Positions 15,393 to 17,661 of a DNA stretch of 17,661 bases are shown here, piece by piece. The DNA is from an uncultured Bacilli bacterium (GTDB lineage: Bacteria > Bacillota_I > Bacilli_A > RF39 > UBA660), in assembly GCA_947623975.1 (NCBI GenBank), contig CANQHY010000012.1, positions 1 to 17,661 of the forward strand, read 5' to 3'. The notes beneath the pieces are model-generated. The model was given only the letters and a program-made list of their open reading frames with translations, was not told the origin of the DNA and made no database searches. Made by a program: the position numbers and the translations under genes. Numbering within the stretch: position 1 is the stretch's first letter; the number at the start of each line of letters is the position of its first letter.

Positions 15393-16055
15393 TTGAAGAG
15401 AATAATGATAGTAGAAGATGATGTAACAACCTGTAGAGAATTAAAAGAACTACTTGATAATAGCGGTTATATGGCTATTATCTTGGAAGATTTTGAAAAT
15501 GCTTTAGAAGAAATTTTAAAAAATAATCCTGATTTAATACTTTTAGATATAAATATTCCTTATATTAATGGGCAACTTTTACTTAAAAACTTAAGAGCTA
15601 ACTCTAATATTCCTGTTATTATGGTAACTAGTAAAAATAGCGAATCTGATGAGGTTTTAGCGATATCCTATGGAGCAGATGACTACATTACAAAACCATA
15701 TAATCCCAACATTCTTCTTTTAAGAATTGGAGCTGTTTTAAAAAGAGTAGATGTTAACACTAATATTATTTACTATAAAGATTTAAAAATAAATTTACAA
15801 AAAGGAATCCTGAACAAGGATGATAAAGAAGTAATACTTACCAAAAATGAGATGATTATTTTTAGTTATCTTTTAAATAATCAAAATAGAATTGTAACAA
15901 GAGATGAACTAATGACTGATTTGTGGAATAATGAAGAATATATAAATGATAATGCTCTTACAGTAAACATAAGTAGATTAAGAGCAAAACTTAAGGATGT
16001 CGGATACCCTGATTGTATTGTGACAAGAAAAAAAGAAGGATACATATTATCATGA
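15393..16055 (+). CDS. OmpR-family response regulator (BceR-like)
   Basis: A 220-residue DNA-binding response regulator. The receiver domain (1-115) has the acidic pair Asp9/Asp10, the phosphorylated Asp52 in LLLDINIP, the Thr/Ser of MVTSK and the conserved Lys101 in YITKPY. The C-terminal winged helix (about 125-220) has EVILTKNEMIIFSYLL, VTRDELMTDLW, and NALTVNISRLRAKL as the recognition helix region, ending in VTRKKEGYIL. I start at TTG 15393, read as MKRIMIVEDD: GGTGA (15383-15387) lies just before it and Asp52 gets its usual number. The upstream GTG 15381 would lie only a few bases from the predicted transcript start. The stop TGA overlaps the kinase ATG by four bases. With the kinase and ABC ATPase downstream it fits the Bce-type peptide-antibiotic detoxification modules. 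Confidence 0.88.
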   Translation: MKRIMIVEDDVTTCRELKELLDNSGYMAIILEDFENALEEILKNNPDLILLDINIPYINGQLLLKNLRANSNIPVIMVTSKNSESDEVLAISYGADDYITKPYNPNILLLRIGAVLKRVDVNTNIIYYKDLKINLQKGILNKDDKEVILTKNEMIIFSYLLNNQNRIVTRDELMTDLWNNEEYINDNALTVNISRLRAKLKDVGYPDCIVTRKKEGYILS

Positions 16056-17071
16056 AATTATCTAAATATTTAAAAGATAAAATTTATACAGTTATTATAT
16101 TTGGAATTAGTTATTTGGTAATTCTTCTTTTGCTATATGCTTTTAAAGTTGATAATTCTTTAATTTTAGTAATTTCTATCATTCTTTTTTTGGCCTATTT
16201 ATTAATACTTGCAATTGACTATTTACGAAAGAAAAATTTTTATAATTATCTTTTTTCTAATATTGAAAAATTAGATAAGAGTTACTTAGTTTTAGAGACT
16301 CTTAAAAAGCCGGATTTTTATGAAGGGAAGTTATTGTTTCAAGCTCTTTACGAAATTGATAAGTCGATGGCTGAAAATGTTAAAATGAACGAAGAGCAAT
16401 TGCAAAACTTTAAAGATTACATTGAAATGTGGATACATGAGGTAAAAAATCCTCTTGCAAGTCTCGTTCTAAAAATTAACAATGGCAGTGGAAAATTTGA
16501 TAAAAAAACTAAAAGCACTTTAAAAGAATTAGAAGATTGTGTGGAAAAAGTTTTATATTATGTAAGATGCGAATATTCAGAAAAAGATTATTTTATAAAG
16601 AAAGTATCTTTAGCTAAGATAGTAAAAGCTGAAGGAATTAAAAATATGAATAGTCTTTTAGATAATAAAGTTGATTTTATCGTGGAAAACATCGATTATT
16701 ATGTTGAGACAGACTCTAAATGGCTAGAATTTATTTTAGAACAGATAATATCTAACAGCATTAAGTACAAGAAGGATATTAAGGACTCTTATATTAAAAT
16801 ATATGGAATAGAAAAAGATAAAAATATTGTTTTAGTTGTTGAAGATAATGGAATAGGAATAAAAAATGAAGATATAAAATATGTTTTCGATAAAACTTTT
16901 ACAGGAAATAACGGAAGAGGAAGATCCACGTCTACGGGAATGGGATTATACATTGCTAAGAATCTTTGTAATAAATTAGGACATAAAATAGAAATAGAAT
17001 CTAAGGAAGGCGTTTACACTAAAGTAATGATTACTTTTTCGCTAAATAATTATTATTTTCGTCTAAAATGA
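16052..17071 (+). CDS. intramembrane-sensing histidine kinase (BceS-like)
   Basis: A 339-residue sensor kinase. Two hydrophobic helices (about 12-30 and 36-55) are joined by only a few residues, so there is no extracellular sensing domain. This is the pattern of BceS-type kinases, which detect peptide antibiotics through their partner ABC transporter. The phosphoacceptor is His129 in WIHEVKNPLASL. The ATPase domain shows the N box at SNSIKYK (Asn235), the G1 box VEDNGIGI (Asp265) and the G2 box with GRGRSTSTGMGLYIAKNL. I start at ATG 16052, which overlaps the regulator's stop as ATGA. An upstream reading start at 16013 lies inside the regulator gene and has no support. GAAGGA lies about 11 bases before the ATG, and coupling to the regulator gene is likely. 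Confidence 0.9.
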   Translation: MKLSKYLKDKIYTVIIFGISYLVILLLLYAFKVDNSLILVISIILFLAYLLILAIDYLRKKNFYNYLFSNIEKLDKSYLVLETLKKPDFYEGKLLFQALYEIDKSMAENVKMNEEQLQNFKDYIEMWIHEVKNPLASLVLKINNGSGKFDKKTKSTLKELEDCVEKVLYYVRCEYSEKDYFIKKVSLAKIVKAEGIKNMNSLLDNKVDFIVENIDYYVETDSKWLEFILEQIISNSIKYKKDIKDSYIKIYGIEKDKNIVLVVEDNGIGIKNEDIKYVFDKTFTGNNGRGRSTSTGMGLYIAKNLCNKLGHKIEIESKEGVYTKVMITFSLNNYYFRLK

Positions 17072-17134
17072 TTACATAATTGTAAGGTTTTGTAACATTA
17101 AAAAGACGACAAAAAAGAAAGTTTGCTCTATATT
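17071..17134 (+). promoter_or_regulatory. candidate BceR-type operator and promoter of the ABC ATPase gene
   Basis: ATTAC (17071-17075), five bases, then TGTAAGGTT (17081-17089) repeat the motif found before the response regulator gene. Here TTACA and TGTAA form a 5-bp inverted repeat, and TTGTAA occurs twice, at 17080 and 17090, ten bases apart, as expected for two regulator molecules on one DNA face. The -10 is TATATT (17129-17134). The -35 position (about 17106-17111) is poor, as is usual for activator-dependent promoters. The operator lies just upstream of that position. Confidence 0.55.
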
Positions 17135-17156
17135 TTATTTCGAAAGGAGAATTAGT

Positions 17157-17661
17157 ATGGAAAATATTTTAAAAGTAGAAAAAATTGAAAAATATTATGG
17201 TAGTCGTTCTTCGTTAACGAAGGCTATCGACAATTTATCTTTCGAGGTAGAAAAAAGTGAATTCGTTGCCATAATGGGTGCTAGTGGCTCAGGGAAAACT
17301 ACACTTTTAAACGTAATTTCGACAATTGATAAAGTAACATCAGGAAAAATTTATCTAGATTCAAAAGATATTACGAAACTCGAAGGAGATGATTTAAATA
17401 AATTTAGAAGGGAAGAGTTAGGTTTTATCTTTCAAGACTTTAATCTTTTAGACACCCTAACGGCTTATGAAAATATTGCTCTTGCTCTTTCTATTCAAAA
17501 TGAAAAATCTTCTCTAATCGAAGAAAAGGTAAAAAAAGTTGCAAGAGAGTTGGGTATTACTAATATACTAGAAAAATATCCTTATCAAATGAGCGGTGGA
17601 GAAAAGCAAAGAGTAGCAGCGGCACGTGCCATAGTTACTAATCCTAAGCTTATACTTGCCG
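17157..17661 (+). CDS. BceA-like ABC transporter ATP-binding protein (5' part)
   Basis: The first 168 codons of an ABC ATPase cut by the window end. Walker A GASGSGKTT, Q-loop FIFQDFNLL and signature MSGGEKQRVAAARA are present, and the last codons enter Walker B (PKLILA). The phrases YYGSRSSLTKAIDNLSFEV and NVISTIDKVTSGKI follow the BceA/LolD/MacB-type subfamily. In BceAB systems this protein pairs with a 10-helix permease that should be encoded just beyond the window. ATG 17157 has AAAGGAGA (17143-17150) 6 bases before it. The position after a BceRS-like pair, with its own operator-bearing promoter, supports a peptide-antibiotic resistance module. The transported or sensed peptide cannot be named. 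Confidence 0.85.
   Translation, partial: MENILKVEKIEKYYGSRSSLTKAIDNLSFEVEKSEFVAIMGASGSGKTTLLNVISTIDKVTSGKIYLDSKDITKLEGDDLNKFRREELGFIFQDFNLLDTLTAYENIALALSIQNEKSSLIEEKVKKVARELGITNILEKYPYQMSGGEKQRVAAARAIVTNPKLILA

Noticed and set aside
16013..16051. Upstream extension of the histidine kinase (start at 16013)
   Set aside because: It would overlap the response regulator by over 40 bases with no ribosome binding site, whereas ATG 16052 forms the usual four-base ATGA overlap.
1..17661. Mycoplasma genetic code, tRNA/rRNA genes, CRISPR array, insertion sequence
   Set aside because: TGA serves as stop in two genes and tryptophan is TGG throughout. No cloverleaf or rRNA-like stretch, spaced repeat array, transposase or terminal inverted repeats were seen.

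Overview
The window reads as chromosome of a very AT-rich, low-GC Gram-positive-type bacterium (Bacillota/Bacilli, possibly one of the uncultured gut lineages near the Mollicutes). The grounds are the AT bias, AGGAGG-type ribosome binding sites before nearly every gene, TATAAT promoters, U-tailed terminators, and several Firmicutes families. These include a BceRS-type two-component system, a GDPD with a membrane domain, a membrane-tethered XRE regulator and a MATE/kinase fusion. Tryptophan is written TGG, and TGA is used as a stop in both two-component genes, so the code is the standard bacterial one and not the mycoplasma code. The placement below the phylum level is inference.

Left end (1-3234): the 3' part of an unrecognised gene is followed without a gap by an McrB-type AAA+ NTPase and an overlapping PD-(D/E)xK nuclease of LlaJI/McrC type. 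Together they look like the restriction half of an NTP-dependent restriction-modification locus. Any methyltransferase must lie outside the window. Next (3235-4775) comes a noncoding gap with inverted repeats and a membrane-anchored, PgaB-like polysaccharide deacetylase.

Middle (4776-9956): a near-consensus promoter drives a short leader holding a strong terminator hairpin and an overlapping 25-codon ORF. The gene behind it is a MATE efflux pump fused at its C-terminus to a cytidylate-kinase-like domain, translated from TTG. A bidirectional-looking terminator separates it from a convergent Nudix hydrolase. The Nudix gene is transcribed divergently from a two-gene operon made of a flavin reductase-like protein and a membrane-bound glycerophosphodiester phosphodiesterase.

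Right part (10010-17661): a fused MacB-like ABC transporter is followed by an XRE regulator with a transmembrane helix. Then come an extended MmcQ/YjbR protein and a DUF1003 membrane protein overlapping a cyclophilin-like lipoprotein. Last is a BceRS-like response regulator/histidine kinase pair followed by the start of a BceA-like ATPase, cut by the window end. The regulator gene and the BceA gene share an upstream motif, ATTAC-N5-TGTAAGGTT, that is a good candidate for the response-regulator operator. Overall the region is accessory: restriction defence, envelope modification, efflux and antimicrobial-peptide sensing.

The most notable observations are the leader-controlled MATE-kinase fusion, the shared operator motif in the Bce-like module, and a well-placed internal start in the lipoprotein gene that would give a cytosolic form of the same domain.
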